A program made the position numbers and the translations under genes. From NCBI GenBank assembly GCA_023382975.1, contig JAHDXO010000019.1:1-64000 (forward strand): DNA of 64,000 nt. Reading direction: 5' to 3'. Source of the stretch: Pirellulaceae bacterium (GTDB lineage Bacteria > Planctomycetota > Planctomycetia > Pirellulales > Pirellulaceae). Under the pieces are notes generated by a model that saw only the letters and a program-made list of their open reading frames with translations, had not been told where the DNA came from and made no database searches. Below are positions 1 through 9,980 of this stretch, piece after piece (positions within the stretch are counted from its first letter, which is position 1; every line of letters begins with the position of its first letter).

Positions 1-46
1 GTGTGGGCGGGGCTCCGGGGCACCCCGGACCCCTATCCCTTGGGAT
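1..46 (+). mobile_element. 3' end of a group II intron copy (domain VI), cut by the window edge
   Basis: The first bases form a GC-rich hairpin (GGGG, a bulged C, TCCGGG, loop GCAC, CCCGGA, CCCC) followed by TATCCC. The same hairpin and tail recur at about 1261-1297 and 3981-4016, each at the right end of a longer repeated element. In bacterial group II introns this is domain VI, whose bulged A near the 3' end is the branch point. Only the last 40 or so bases lie in the window. The exact 3' splice site cannot be fixed because the final CGAY of the other copies is not conserved here. Confidence 0.5.
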
Positions 47-78
47 GGTTCCCCGCTCCGTCTTCAGGCGGCAGCATG

Positions 79-459
79 TCAGAACACAGTATAGAAGAAC
101 CAAGCGACTCCAACCAGAGAAACTGCCTGGCCGGTCATGAACATTCGCTGGTACGGGACTGGCATTTCAAGCGCAATCAATTTGCGTTGGTTAAGGACCG
201 TGCGAACGACAACGTAAATGATCAAGAGCCCAAAGTATGCGGTGGTGATCAGTGATTTGTCTAAATCGGTTTTCGTCGTCAAATACCAAAATCCTCCGAC
301 CAGAACCAAGAGCGGAACCATCGAGTACATCCGAGTTGACGAGAATCCATCCATCAACCGTAATTTCTGGTCCGAATCAAGTTCTCGGTATGCATGTTCG
401 CTAATGAATCTGCTTACGACGATTGCTGCTATCAACGCTATGAATCCAGACGCTTGCAT
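79..459 (-). CDS. small membrane protein of unknown function
   Basis: This is a 126-residue protein with four hydrophobic stretches, at about residues 3-19, 45-60, 68-90 and 107-125. The polar linkers are rich in Arg, Asp and Lys. It has no signal peptide, cysteine motif or recognisable catalytic residue. The gene stands alone between two group II intron copies, reads leftward, and has no strong ribosome binding site in front of its ATG. I do not recognise the family. The regular pattern of helices and charged loops suggests a real integral membrane protein rather than a chance frame. Confidence 0.6.
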   Translation of the reverse strand: MQASGFIALIAAIVVSRFISEHAYRELDSDQKLRLMDGFSSTRMYSMVPLLVLVGGFWYLTTKTDLDKSLITTAYFGLLIIYVVVRTVLNQRKLIALEMPVPYQRMFMTGQAVSLVGVAWFFYTVF

Positions 460-560
460 TTATCGTAAGTCTCATTCAGTCGTGGAACGACAACGATCAC
501 GCGGTGGCCGCCGAGTGATCTCCGATCCGAGTCCGACGCGATCGGCCACTCGCGTGCATC

Positions 561-1297
561 GTACGCCCGACATGGGCGTGAACTTGTGGGGTGGAAGTCC
601 CCTGTACGAAAACGCGAATTGATCGGAGGACAGGATACCAAGTGTCAACAGACCAAACAAGTACAAGGCGAGGGCGACTGCGGGAGGGTGACCGACCGTG
701 GGGAGGAAGCCTGCGAATGCGTTCGGCAAGCTGACAAGGCATCGTCGTCAGCCGCATTCGCGCCAAAGCTGCGAGGCTACGAACAGAAACGCCATGCGAG
801 GCCCGGAGAGACGCTGAGGTGAAGCTGCCGGTGGACAGCGAAACCGCTGGCCGACAGGCTCCAGGGCGGGCACCGACACGCAGCGTTGGTCGGCGAACTT
901 GTGCAGCGAAAGTTCACGTTCTTATTCGCTCGAGATCTGTGTCGCGTAGTGCGTGAGTAGGGCCTGCCCGAAAGGCGCACACGGCCGGGGGTAACTCCGA
1001 ACCGTGCGCACAGAAGTCAGCAGAGGCCGTAGTACCGACCCTCCAAGACCAATGGAGACGGAAAGGGCCGAAGGGACACGAGCAGATACGTGTCACGCTC
1101 GTCTCGCGATGTCGCTCCCCTTCAAGGGGGCGAACCGCCGTACGGCGGTCAATCATCTGCGGCGACGGACGCGATTCCATGGCCTGGGGACTGGTTTCGG
1201 CCAGTGCCTTAAGACTCGTGCTCAACCGCCTGATGCGGACCCGCATGCTCTCATGGTGTGGGAGGGGCCCCGGAGCAACCCGGACCCCTATCCCGAC
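561..1297 (+). mobile_element. ORF-less group II intron, copy A
   Basis: The element begins with GTACG, fitting the GTRYG 5' end of group II introns, and ends near 1297 with CTATCCCGAC, fitting a domain VI tail and a 3' AY. Bases 561-872 match 3121-3431 almost base for base, and 1152-1297 match 3871-4016 with identical length. Around 940-1060 is a segment resembling the region just before the maturase gene in bacterial introns (GTGCGCACAGAAGTCAGCAG, then GAGGCCGTAGTACC). No reverse transcriptase follows: only about 90 bases separate it from the shared 3' part. The expected domain V lies near 1224-1257. Its upper helix (TGCG, loop GACC, CGCA) is clear, but the lower helix pairs poorly. It is probably a ribozyme with its ORF deleted, and may be inactive. 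Confidence 0.65.
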
Positions 1298-1957
1298 CGA
1301 TTGTTCGTCGACATGGTTCGGCTGCGGTCTGCCGCCGCACGGGCGACCGTCGCCTGTCGCGATGGCGGTTATCCCACCGTGCGCGGGCCCCGACAGCAAT
1401 CATTCTTCGTCGTGTGCCGTCGCGCGGATGTTTTCGGTTCCGCCCAACCATCGCCGGGGAGGCCTGGTTTGGCGCGAGGGCACGCACGTTTTTTTTCGAT
1501 TCTGGGAATGCGATAGCGGGCAGGCACGGCCGAAGCGAACGACCATGGGAACCGAAGGATCCGGTCAACGGATGTCTTGTCGCCACGGCGGAGCTTGCCT
1601 CCGTCGAGCGATGTTCAGCACCAGAAACGCTTCCCCCGAAAGCATAGCCCCGCCACCACGCTGCTTGTCAGCGTGGAGCGGTGTTCAAGCGACATTACCG
1701 TCGCCAATCGGCACGTCGAATGCCGCTGCCGACCGAGTGCCGCAAGAACATCGCCCCACCCGGACAAGCCGGGGTGGTGGCGGAGGGCCGGAGAAGGACA
1801 CGCCGTCTGGTTCTGAACACGACTCCACGGTGGCAAGCACCGCGGTGGCCGACGGGGCCGGGCAGGTCGCCCAGCCGAACGACTGAGCTAACCGGGCGGG
1901 AATGACGCAGAGAAGCGCGTATTTCATGCCGAGCCCGACCGCCATTCCCGCTCGGGT
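1298..1957. other. gene-free spacer after intron copy A
   Basis: No reading frame here has convincing protein character. Frames open on both strands because of high GC, but they are low-complexity and rich in Arg and Pro. Visible structure is limited to a hairpin at about 1755-1777 (CCACCCGG, loop ACAAG, CCGGGGTGG), a run of eight T near 1490, and two loosely similar 20-base segments near 1604 and 1672. It may be decayed mobile DNA, but nothing identifies the source. Confidence 0.4.
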
Positions 1958-3088
1958 TCAGCGTCTGGTTAGACGCTCCTCCTCTTCTTCTCTCGCCTCA
2001 CTCGTCTCGATCAGAACAAGGGAAACGCCGGCGTCTGGTTCTCGATCATCATCCCCGAGAGGGCCCTCTCGGGGTGGTTCCTCGGCTGGTGGTTCGAAGA
2101 ATCTGGCAGCTCGGTTGTCACCCAGGATCTCCGTGACCGTCGATATTGCAGAACGCGCCGTGGCCGCCGTGAAACACGCACCGTCCGCCAGATAGAGCGG
2201 CCCACCAGCAGTCCGAGGGTCGCTGTTGCGTCCGGAGTTCTTGCGATTGAACGCCTTATTGAGAGCCACGCGTATTAGATCCCAAATCGTCCGCGACCAC
2301 TCGTCGGTGGGCGGATTGGGATTCTGAGCTTCGAACGCCTTGCCGGAACGCAAGCGTAATAGGTCGAACAGTTCCTGGGCAAGGTGGTTGTGATCGTGCA
2401 GGCATTTGTCTGCCATGCACGAGCCAATAGGATAGGTCCCTGGGAAATTCAAAAGACCGCTTTGAGGATCGTTGGGCGGACGATCGTCGATCAACATGTA
2501 CTGGGCGCCCGTGTGGGGAACCTTCGGATTGATATCTCGCTTCGTCCCGGCGAGGGCACCAGGACTTTTGTAACTGAACTGGGGCCAGTCCGTATACAAG
2601 GCGAGTTGGTGTGTTTCGCTCCTGGGAACCACGTACGGCTGCTTGGATGACATCTTGGCTTGATACAGCAACGCATTTCTGCAGACCTTTCCCCTCAAGT
2701 CCGTGTGGATATGAGCGAAGAGCAGATCGCCGAGTTCGCACGATTTGCTGGCAAGTGAATGTGTTACCTGTGGCGTCTGATGGCAGAACACAGAGGCCAC
2801 AGACACGGCGATCCGGTAAGGCGTAAAGACAGCTTTCAGCGCGTTGTAGATTAACGGTGTACTGTCCAGAACAAGGGCGGCGACGAAATCAGGCTCTTGA
2901 GGAAGGCTACCACGTTGGCCGCAACGACTGTACGTGTCGAGCATTCCATGCAGAATTGCCATGTGCGATGAACCAACAATGGCTGCCTGCTGGTTCCATA
3001 TGATGTGCCCGAACGTCATCGCCGAATTCCCTATATGCCTTGCGTCTAACGCTTGGGGTAACGCGGCGGCGACGGACACGCCCGCCAT
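1958..3088 (-). CDS. hypothetical protein, 376 residues, unknown family
   Basis: This is a long leftward frame with balanced composition, unlike the Arg/Pro-rich shadow frames around it. The middle (about residues 130-270) reads like a folded globular domain. A CMADKCLHDHNH segment near residue 230 puts two Cys and three His close together and could bind metal. The C-terminal 50 residues are very acidic and rich in Glu and Pro, and probably disordered. The first 23 residues (Ala-rich, up to MTFGH) may not be translated; the ATG at residue 24 is an alternative start. It stands alone, 32 bases from intron copy B. I do not recognise the family and assign no function. Confidence 0.6.
   Translation of the reverse strand: MAGVSVAAALPQALDARHIGNSAMTFGHIIWNQQAAIVGSSHMAILHGMLDTYSRCGQRGSLPQEPDFVAALVLDSTPLIYNALKAVFTPYRIAVSVASVFCHQTPQVTHSLASKSCELGDLLFAHIHTDLRGKVCRNALLYQAKMSSKQPYVVPRSETHQLALYTDWPQFSYKSPGALAGTKRDINPKVPHTGAQYMLIDDRPPNDPQSGLLNFPGTYPIGSCMADKCLHDHNHLAQELFDLLRLRSGKAFEAQNPNPPTDEWSRTIWDLIRVALNKAFNRKNSGRNSDPRTAGGPLYLADGACFTAATARSAISTVTEILGDNRAARFFEPPAEEPPREGPLGDDDREPDAGVSLVLIETSEAREEEEERLTRR
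2053..2074. repeat. 22-bp perfect palindrome inside the 376-residue gene
   Basis: Bases 2053-2074 are perfectly self-complementary: CCCCGAGAGGG followed by CCCTCTCGGGG. The site falls in the acidic C-terminal part of the leftward gene ending at 1958. In RNA it would make an 11-bp stem with no loop, or about 9 bp with a small loop. There is no T-run, so it is not a standard terminator. Confidence 0.7.
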
Positions 3089-3120
3089 TTTCCGAGACCC
3101 AACCGCCGCTCCCGTTCACC

Positions 3121-3431
3121 GTACGCCCGACATGGGCGTGAACTTGTGGGGTGGAAGTCCCCTGTACGAAAACGCGAATTGATCGGAGGACAGGATACCA
3201 AGTGTCAACCGACCAAACAAGTACGAGGCGAGGGCGACTGCGGGAGGGTGACCGACCGTGGGGAGGAAGCCTGCGAATGTGTTCGGCAAGCTGACAAGGC
3301 ATCGTCGTCAGCCGCATTTGCGCCAAGGCTGCGAGGCTACGAACAGAAACGCCATGCGAGGCCCAGAGAGACGCTGAGGTGAGCTGCCGGTGGACAGCGA
3401 AACCGCTGGCCGACAGGCTCCAGGGCGGGCA
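3121..3431 (+). mobile_element. group II intron copy B, 5' part (domain I region)
   Basis: This segment is nearly identical to 561-872, with a few substitutions and a one-base deletion near 3382. It starts with the same GTACG intron boundary. The flanks differ (GTTCACC before this copy, GTGCATC before copy A), so the two elements sit at unrelated sites and 561/3121 is a true boundary. Homology to copy A stops abruptly after GGGCGGGCA at 3431, where a toxin-antitoxin remnant begins. Confidence 0.7.
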
Positions 3432-3507
3432 GGCTCCGCTCGGCGTACCACTTCAGGGATTCCGTGTACTCCTCCTCGGCGGCCTCGGCGATCAATAGGC
3501 TATCCAT
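3432..3507 (-). pseudogene. truncated ParE/RelE-type toxin
   Basis: The leftward frame starting at 3507 reads MDSLLIAEAAEEEYTESLKW and then YAERS. This is the N-terminal helix pattern of ParE/RelE-superfamily toxins. After about 25 residues the sequence turns into intron DNA; the frame runs on to a stop at 3337, giving a chimeric peptide without the toxin fold. Its ATG overlaps the stop of the antitoxin gene (ATGGATAG), the usual coupling in such pairs. The toxin is therefore beheaded and almost certainly inactive. Confidence 0.65.
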
Positions 3508-3742
3508 CGAGCCCGGCCCTCCGTCGAGCCCGGGCTTGTACTTCGGGCCAGGTCGCGGCCGACATGCGTCCCTCGTCGTACTCGGCCGACCGCCGTTGGG
3601 CTTCGGCAATCCACTCTGCGTCAGGAAGTGGCCAGTCCGCGGGCGGGACATCCTCCCAAATCGCGTTCGCCAGTTGTATTCGCTCCGTTTCATTCAGCGT
3701 ACGGGCAGCGGCAAGCACATCTTGAAAGGTCGGCATAGTCAA
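3500..3742 (-). CDS. addiction-module antitoxin (Unstab_antitox-like)
   Basis: This 80-residue protein has the layout of the small 'addiction module component' antitoxins that accompany ParE/RelE-type toxins. An N-terminal helix (MTMPTFQDVLAAARTLNETE) is followed by an ERIQLANAIWEDV helix and a PLPDAEWIAEAQRRSAEYDEG segment. In the family the protein neutralises the toxin and represses its own promoter. Here the downstream toxin is cut off after about 25 codons by intron sequence, so this is an orphan antitoxin. The whole module lies where the middle of intron copy B should be. Confidence 0.75.
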   Translation of the reverse strand: MTMPTFQDVLAAARTLNETERIQLANAIWEDVPPADWPLPDAEWIAEAQRRSAEYDEGRMSAATWPEVQARARRRAGLDG

Positions 3743-3870
3743 TCCCCACTATCCACGGTCCCCACAGATCCGGCGCAGCAACACCTTCAGGATAGGCACC
3801 GCGTACAGTCGCGTCAACGGTAAGTGGCCAGGCCGATTGCCGAGCGGTGTCCGCCGATCGCGGACCACGG

Positions 3871-4016
3871 ATCATCTGCGGCGACGGACGCGATTCAATG
3901 GCCTGGGGCCTGGTTTCGGCCAGTGCCTTAAAACTCGTGCTCAACCGCCTGGTGCGGACCCGCATGCTCTCATGGTGTGGGAGGGGCTCCGGGGCAACCC
4001 GGACCCCTATCTCGAT
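3871..4016 (+). mobile_element. group II intron copy B, 3' part (domains V-VI region)
   Basis: These 146 bases correspond one-to-one with 1152-1297 of copy A, with scattered substitutions and no indels. They include the domain V-like helix (TGCG, GACC, CGCA) near 3954, the domain VI hairpin at about 3984-4008, and the tail CTATCTCGAT, which ends in the expected AY. About 440 bases, including the antitoxin and toxin fragment, separate this part from the 5' part. In copy A the corresponding gap is about 280 bases of intron-like sequence. Confidence 0.65.
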
Positions 4017-4103
4017 GCGCTGGTTCGGCGTTTCGTTACCGCCACTTAGACTGTCGCCTTCGAGCGGATCCAGAATCTCTACCAGTCTGTTGTCCTGCGT
4101 CTT

Positions 4104-4730
4104 CTATGCTCTGAATTCCGCAACCACTACGACATGGATCGCGCGGACTATTTGCTCAAGAATCGCAACAGCCTGACTCACCATCGGATAGTCAACCGGG
4201 TATTTGGCCCCGATGCCCATCGTTGGGTCAATGTCGCTCTCGTGAGCAATTCGGTTCCTGCGGTCAACAACGATGTCCAGCTTTCTCCTGATATCTCCGG
4301 CTTGCATGGAGAGCTCGGTCCCCACCTTGTCCCACATTCCTTGGAGTCCAATGAGTGCAAGTGCTTGCGAAATGTTGTCAGCACTCTGGAATGTCCTAAA
4401 TCCATGCAGGCGGCGAATCTCCTCCTCTACCAGCGATCCTCTGTCCGATTCGACCGCCGTGGCAAGCCGCTTGGTGAATCCAAGCGACACTAAACAATTA
4501 AGGTACGCGTTGGGCGCACCACCGGTGCCGGAGAACAAGCGTGCCATGCCGATTCGAACGACGTCATGCACATAACAGTCAAGTGCACTCACCGCCAAGA
4601 CGAGTTCCGCGCGCAGTAATTCGTCGAGGCTAATTGCCTCTGTCACCTTGTCCGCAAAGGCAAGGTACACGACGCCGAGTTGCCTGGCGCTTTGCAGGTT
4701 GAGTTCGAACTGCTGGATTGCTCTATGCAT
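4104..4730 (-). CDS. HEPN-type protein (RiboL-PSP-HEPN-like), partner of the ParA-like ATPase
   Basis: This is a 208-residue, largely helical protein. It has a conserved-looking first helix pair (LVLAVSALDCYVHDVVR, about residues 43-59) and a late DRRNRIAHESD segment giving an Rx4H motif (R158, N159, H163). That combination is typical of HEPN domains, many of which are RNA-cleaving toxins or defence effectors; the arrangement resembles the RiboL-PSP-HEPN group. The start at 4730 is chosen because ATGCATAG couples it to the stop of the upstream ParA-like gene by an 8-base overlap. Co-translation implies a joint function. Nuclease activity is inferred from the motif only; a non-catalytic HEPN is possible. 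Confidence 0.7.
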   Translation of the reverse strand: MHRAIQQFELNLQSARQLGVVYLAFADKVTEAISLDELLRAELVLAVSALDCYVHDVVRIGMARLFSGTGGAPNAYLNCLVSLGFTKRLATAVESDRGSLVEEEIRRLHGFRTFQSADNISQALALIGLQGMWDKVGTELSMQAGDIRRKLDIVVDRRNRIAHESDIDPTMGIGAKYPVDYPMVSQAVAILEQIVRAIHVVVVAEFRA

Positions 4731-5742
4731 CTCGCGTAATGCGCACGACGGTGTCGGCGAACTCAGAGTAGATCTTGCGGAAGCGAGTCCGCGTGTCTTT
4801 GTACTGATCAAGCACCGTGCCGACATACCTCAATTGGGCGTCGGTTAGTGCGAATACCGGCACACAGTAGGTTTGGTAAGCAGCGTTGAGTGACTGGAAG
4901 TCAGGTATCTGGACAAGGCAATAGTCCTCTGATTTGTACTTGTCGTCGGGCAGAAGCATGCCCGGTTCGGCAAGAGCATCAATGAGTGTCGTGCGAACTG
5001 TCTCATTAAGGCGATCTATTACCTCTCTATTCGCGAGCGTTGGCTTCCCCTTCCGTATGTTGAACCCCTGAACGACCGTGCCAAGAAATCTTGGGGTGCT
5101 CTGTGGAAGTGGGTAGTATGCATCCGCGAACACCGAACGAGCTCGAACTGCCCACTTCTCCCACTTTGGCAGTACCTTTGCAAGTGATCGAACCGCCATG
5201 TTTGAAAAATTGTCCGGTGCGGTTGGCACAATGAAGTAATCTGAACTCACCAAGAGTGCTTGGTTTATGGCGCTAAGACTCGGGTTCATGTCGATGATGA
5301 CATAATCCGCAGAGAGTCGCTCGGCGGTCTTCGCGATAAGAAATGCGAATGAACCAGGCAAGTTCTTGAGTGTGATGATTGTCTCCGTAAGTGTGAAGGA
5401 GACACCTAGCGAGACTTCGTATTCTGAAAGTTCAAAGGAGCCAGGGAGCAAGTAGAGTTTGGCGTTGCCGTTGGCTTGAACAGCCGTCACCGGTTCAATC
5501 TCGACCGGTTTGGCCCCGAATGCGGGAGCAAGACCACTCTTGATGTTCCGATCTGGTTCGTCGATGTAGAACTGCTCAAAACCGTCCTCGCCGAGGAAGA
5601 TGTTCGTCAGGTTGCACTGAGAGTCAGCGTCGACAAGAAGTACTGTGTGGCCTTTCTTGGCAAGCATCCATCCGAGGCTGTACGAAGTTGTGGTCTTGCT
5701 GACTCCTCCCTTGTGGTTGAACATGCAGATCGTTCTAGCCAT
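4723..5742 (-). CDS. ParA/Soj-family ATPase
   Basis: This 339-residue protein has the ParA deviant Walker A (NHKGGVSKTTT, residues 9-19, signature Lys at about 11 and catalytic Lys 16). The next strand is LLVDADSQ (around 35-42), and a Walker B-like YVIIDMNPSLS follows, as in ParA/MinD proteins. Such ATPases dimerise on ATP and bind DNA or partner proteins. No parB gene follows. Instead the gene overlaps a HEPN-type protein by 8 bases, and short inverted repeats lie upstream at 5838-6157. The C-terminal 100 residues are longer than in a minimal ParA and may contact the partner. Base composition is less GC-rich than in the core genes, suggesting transfer. Confidence 0.88.
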   Translation of the reverse strand: MARTICMFNHKGGVSKTTTSYSLGWMLAKKGHTVLLVDADSQCNLTNIFLGEDGFEQFYIDEPDRNIKSGLAPAFGAKPVEIEPVTAVQANGNAKLYLLPGSFELSEYEVSLGVSFTLTETIITLKNLPGSFAFLIAKTAERLSADYVIIDMNPSLSAINQALLVSSDYFIVPTAPDNFSNMAVRSLAKVLPKWEKWAVRARSVFADAYYPLPQSTPRFLGTVVQGFNIRKGKPTLANREVIDRLNETVRTTLIDALAEPGMLLPDDKYKSEDYCLVQIPDFQSLNAAYQTYCVPVFALTDAQLRYVGTVLDQYKDTRTRFRKIYSEFADTVVRITRDA

Positions 5743-5837
5743 TGTCCGTCCCTCTTCTGTCTCTTGTTATCGTCGAGTAGTCAGCAAACTTCATCTCGCT
5801 ATCGTTTCGCGGCCCCGAAATTGTGATTATCCAGAAC

Positions 5838-6157
5838 GGCCTATCACGGACATCGCTGACTGGGAATAGGCCGACCGGGGCGGCGGGCTATCCCGCGTGC
5901 CACTACTGGACGATTGTCGCTTGAATCTCTTGCGTGTCAAGCAGTTGAATCGGAAACGGATCTGGGCCGCTGGGCGGAATAGGTCGACCTGGATAATGTC
6001 CTATTGGCGGCTGGATAAGCCGACCGGCTGGGTCGGCCTATCACCGGCACCACTCGGTCGCCATCGAATACCTAAAGTACCGCACGCAAACAAGTTGCGC
6101 ATGTCGATCGCGGACGATTCGCCCGGCATAGGCCGACCCGTGCGTTTGCGCCCTATC
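5838..6157. repeat. cluster of short inverted-repeat units upstream of the ParA-HEPN operon
   Basis: Four related units follow the pattern ATAGGCCGACC, then about 10-12 variable bases, then CCTAT: near 5866-5892, 5979-6005 (TAGGTCGACC), 6015-6042 (TAAGCCGACC) and 6128-6157. A lone GGCCTATC half-unit lies at 5838-5845. The unit at 6015-6042 also folds as GCCGACC, loop GGCTG, GGTCGGC. They occupy an otherwise gene-free stretch (5743-6323) directly upstream of the ParA-like gene. They could be an operator or parS-like site, or a dispersed palindromic repeat family. Confidence 0.5.
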
Positions 6158-6265
6158 CAGGGGGCTTCGAACGCCGTGACCTCCTCGGTTCAGCACGTGC
6201 GGAACCAAAGAGGCGGCTGTTCAGGCCATGCCAGCGGGCAACTCGAGTTCCGGATCGCTACGCAA

Positions 6266-6293
6266 AGAGCCCCGCGGGATCCCGCGGGGCTCT
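6266..6293 (-). terminator. hairpin terminator downstream of ppdK
   Basis: A perfect 12-bp stem with a 4-base centre (AGAGCCCCGCGG, GATC, CCGCGGGGCTCT) lies about 30 bases beyond the ppdK stop. On the minus strand it is followed only by TTGCG, so the T-run is weak. Position and stem strength still fit a transcription terminator for ppdK, possibly working in both directions. Confidence 0.6.
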
Positions 6294-6323
6294 GTTGTAC
6301 ACACCTGATGGTTCCGCCTGCCG

Positions 6324-8996
<2,673 letters not shown>

Positions 8997-9340
8997 CTGT
9001 ACGTTCCTCCGGTGCAAAATGTAAAGAAAGTGTTAGTTCGTCACCGCCGCAATGCGGACCGAAGCCTCGGCCACGGCGGCGGATGGATTCCCTCAGGCCG
9101 ATTTGCGAGATCTGCACGCGAGAGGCTGCGGATCTGGGCCTTGTCTGGGGGCTGGCAGCGAGTGAGAGGCTCTCCCGCGGCATTGCAAACCGCAAAGTTT
9201 AGCAGGGGCAGCCTAGACCGTCAATGAAGGGGAACTCGCTCTGTCACTGGCTCGGCGTGGCTGCAAGAAATGGGACTGGCTCTGCGCCGAAGCATCGAAC
9301 CTCCTGGAAAATCAGCGGTCGCGAAGGTGCCTGTCCCTTT
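8997..9340. other. intergenic region between ppdK and aroH
   Basis: About 340 bases hold the ppdK ribosome binding site and presumably its promoter. No reading frame with protein character, repeat or clear hairpin terminator was seen. The chance frames across it are short and rich in Arg and Gln. Confidence 0.4.
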
Positions 9341-9820
9341 TCACGGCCCTGGCGGGTCTTCGGCGGTCCGAGCCGCGGATTTCACTTCGACTTCGTGACT
9401 GGCCATGTAGGCGGCGATCCAAGCCTCCAGTTCGCCGAAATCGATCGGCGGCAACGTCCGCAGATCGGGACGCAGTCTCTTGGCTTGCTTGATGTAGGCG
9501 TGGACGATCTCTTTCTGAGTCTTCTCCGTGTTCCAATTCACCAGGATGCGGATGCAACGATTCAGGGAACCGGGAACATCGATTTCGTAAGTGCATAGCA
9601 GCGGTACGTCGTGCCAGCCCAGTTGCCGCGCCGCCAGCGCCGGGAATTCCGCATCCAGATCCCGTGTCACCGTGAAGATTGCGCTCGACACGTCCTCCGG
9701 GTCGATATCGTTCAACCGGATCATCAGCGCCAGCAACTGGATCGAAGCCGTGAGAATGTCCTCTCGCGTATTTGCGTCCGCGGTGGTCGCTCCGCGGACT
9801 CCCCGGCACATCTGCGTCAT
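9341..9820 (-). CDS. aroH: chorismate mutase, AroH type
   Basis: This protein of about 159 residues converts chorismate to prephenate for phenylalanine and tyrosine synthesis. It matches the trimeric AroH (Bacillus-type) fold: CRGVRGATT at the N-terminus and LCTYEIDVPGSLNRCIR in the middle. With the start at 9820, R9, C76, E79 and R91 line up with the active-site residues R7, C75, E78 and R90 known for the B. subtilis enzyme. The frame could extend upstream to 9895, but those 25 residues look untranslated. A start at 9811 is also possible. A tail of about 35 residues follows the usual end of the domain (LRPDL). It stands alone. Confidence 0.9.
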   Translation of the reverse strand: MTQMCRGVRGATTADANTREDILTASIQLLALMIRLNDIDPEDVSSAIFTVTRDLDAEFPALAARQLGWHDVPLLCTYEIDVPGSLNRCIRILVNWNTEKTQKEIVHAYIKQAKRLRPDLRTLPPIDFGELEAWIAAYMASHEVEVKSAARTAEDPPGP

Positions 9821-9980
9821 GTTTTGCGTTTGAACTCCCGCGAATCCCGAATCGAGCGGCGACGAGGATACCCTCAGCAATGGTGGCTTGCTCAAGCCAA
9901 CTTGCCGACTCGGCAGTTTGTGTTAGCCGTTCTTAGGATAATTACTTCACCCCGAAAACAGTAGTGCCCTGCCAAATTTC

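Noticed and set aside
1004..1516. Remnant of a maturase gene in intron copy A
   Set aside because: The frame after the pre-ORF motif gives only a few codons with no reverse-transcriptase motif before the conserved 3' part of the intron begins.
5838..6157. CRISPR array upstream of the ParA-like gene
   Set aside because: Units are degenerate, unevenly spaced and palindromic; no cas genes nearby.
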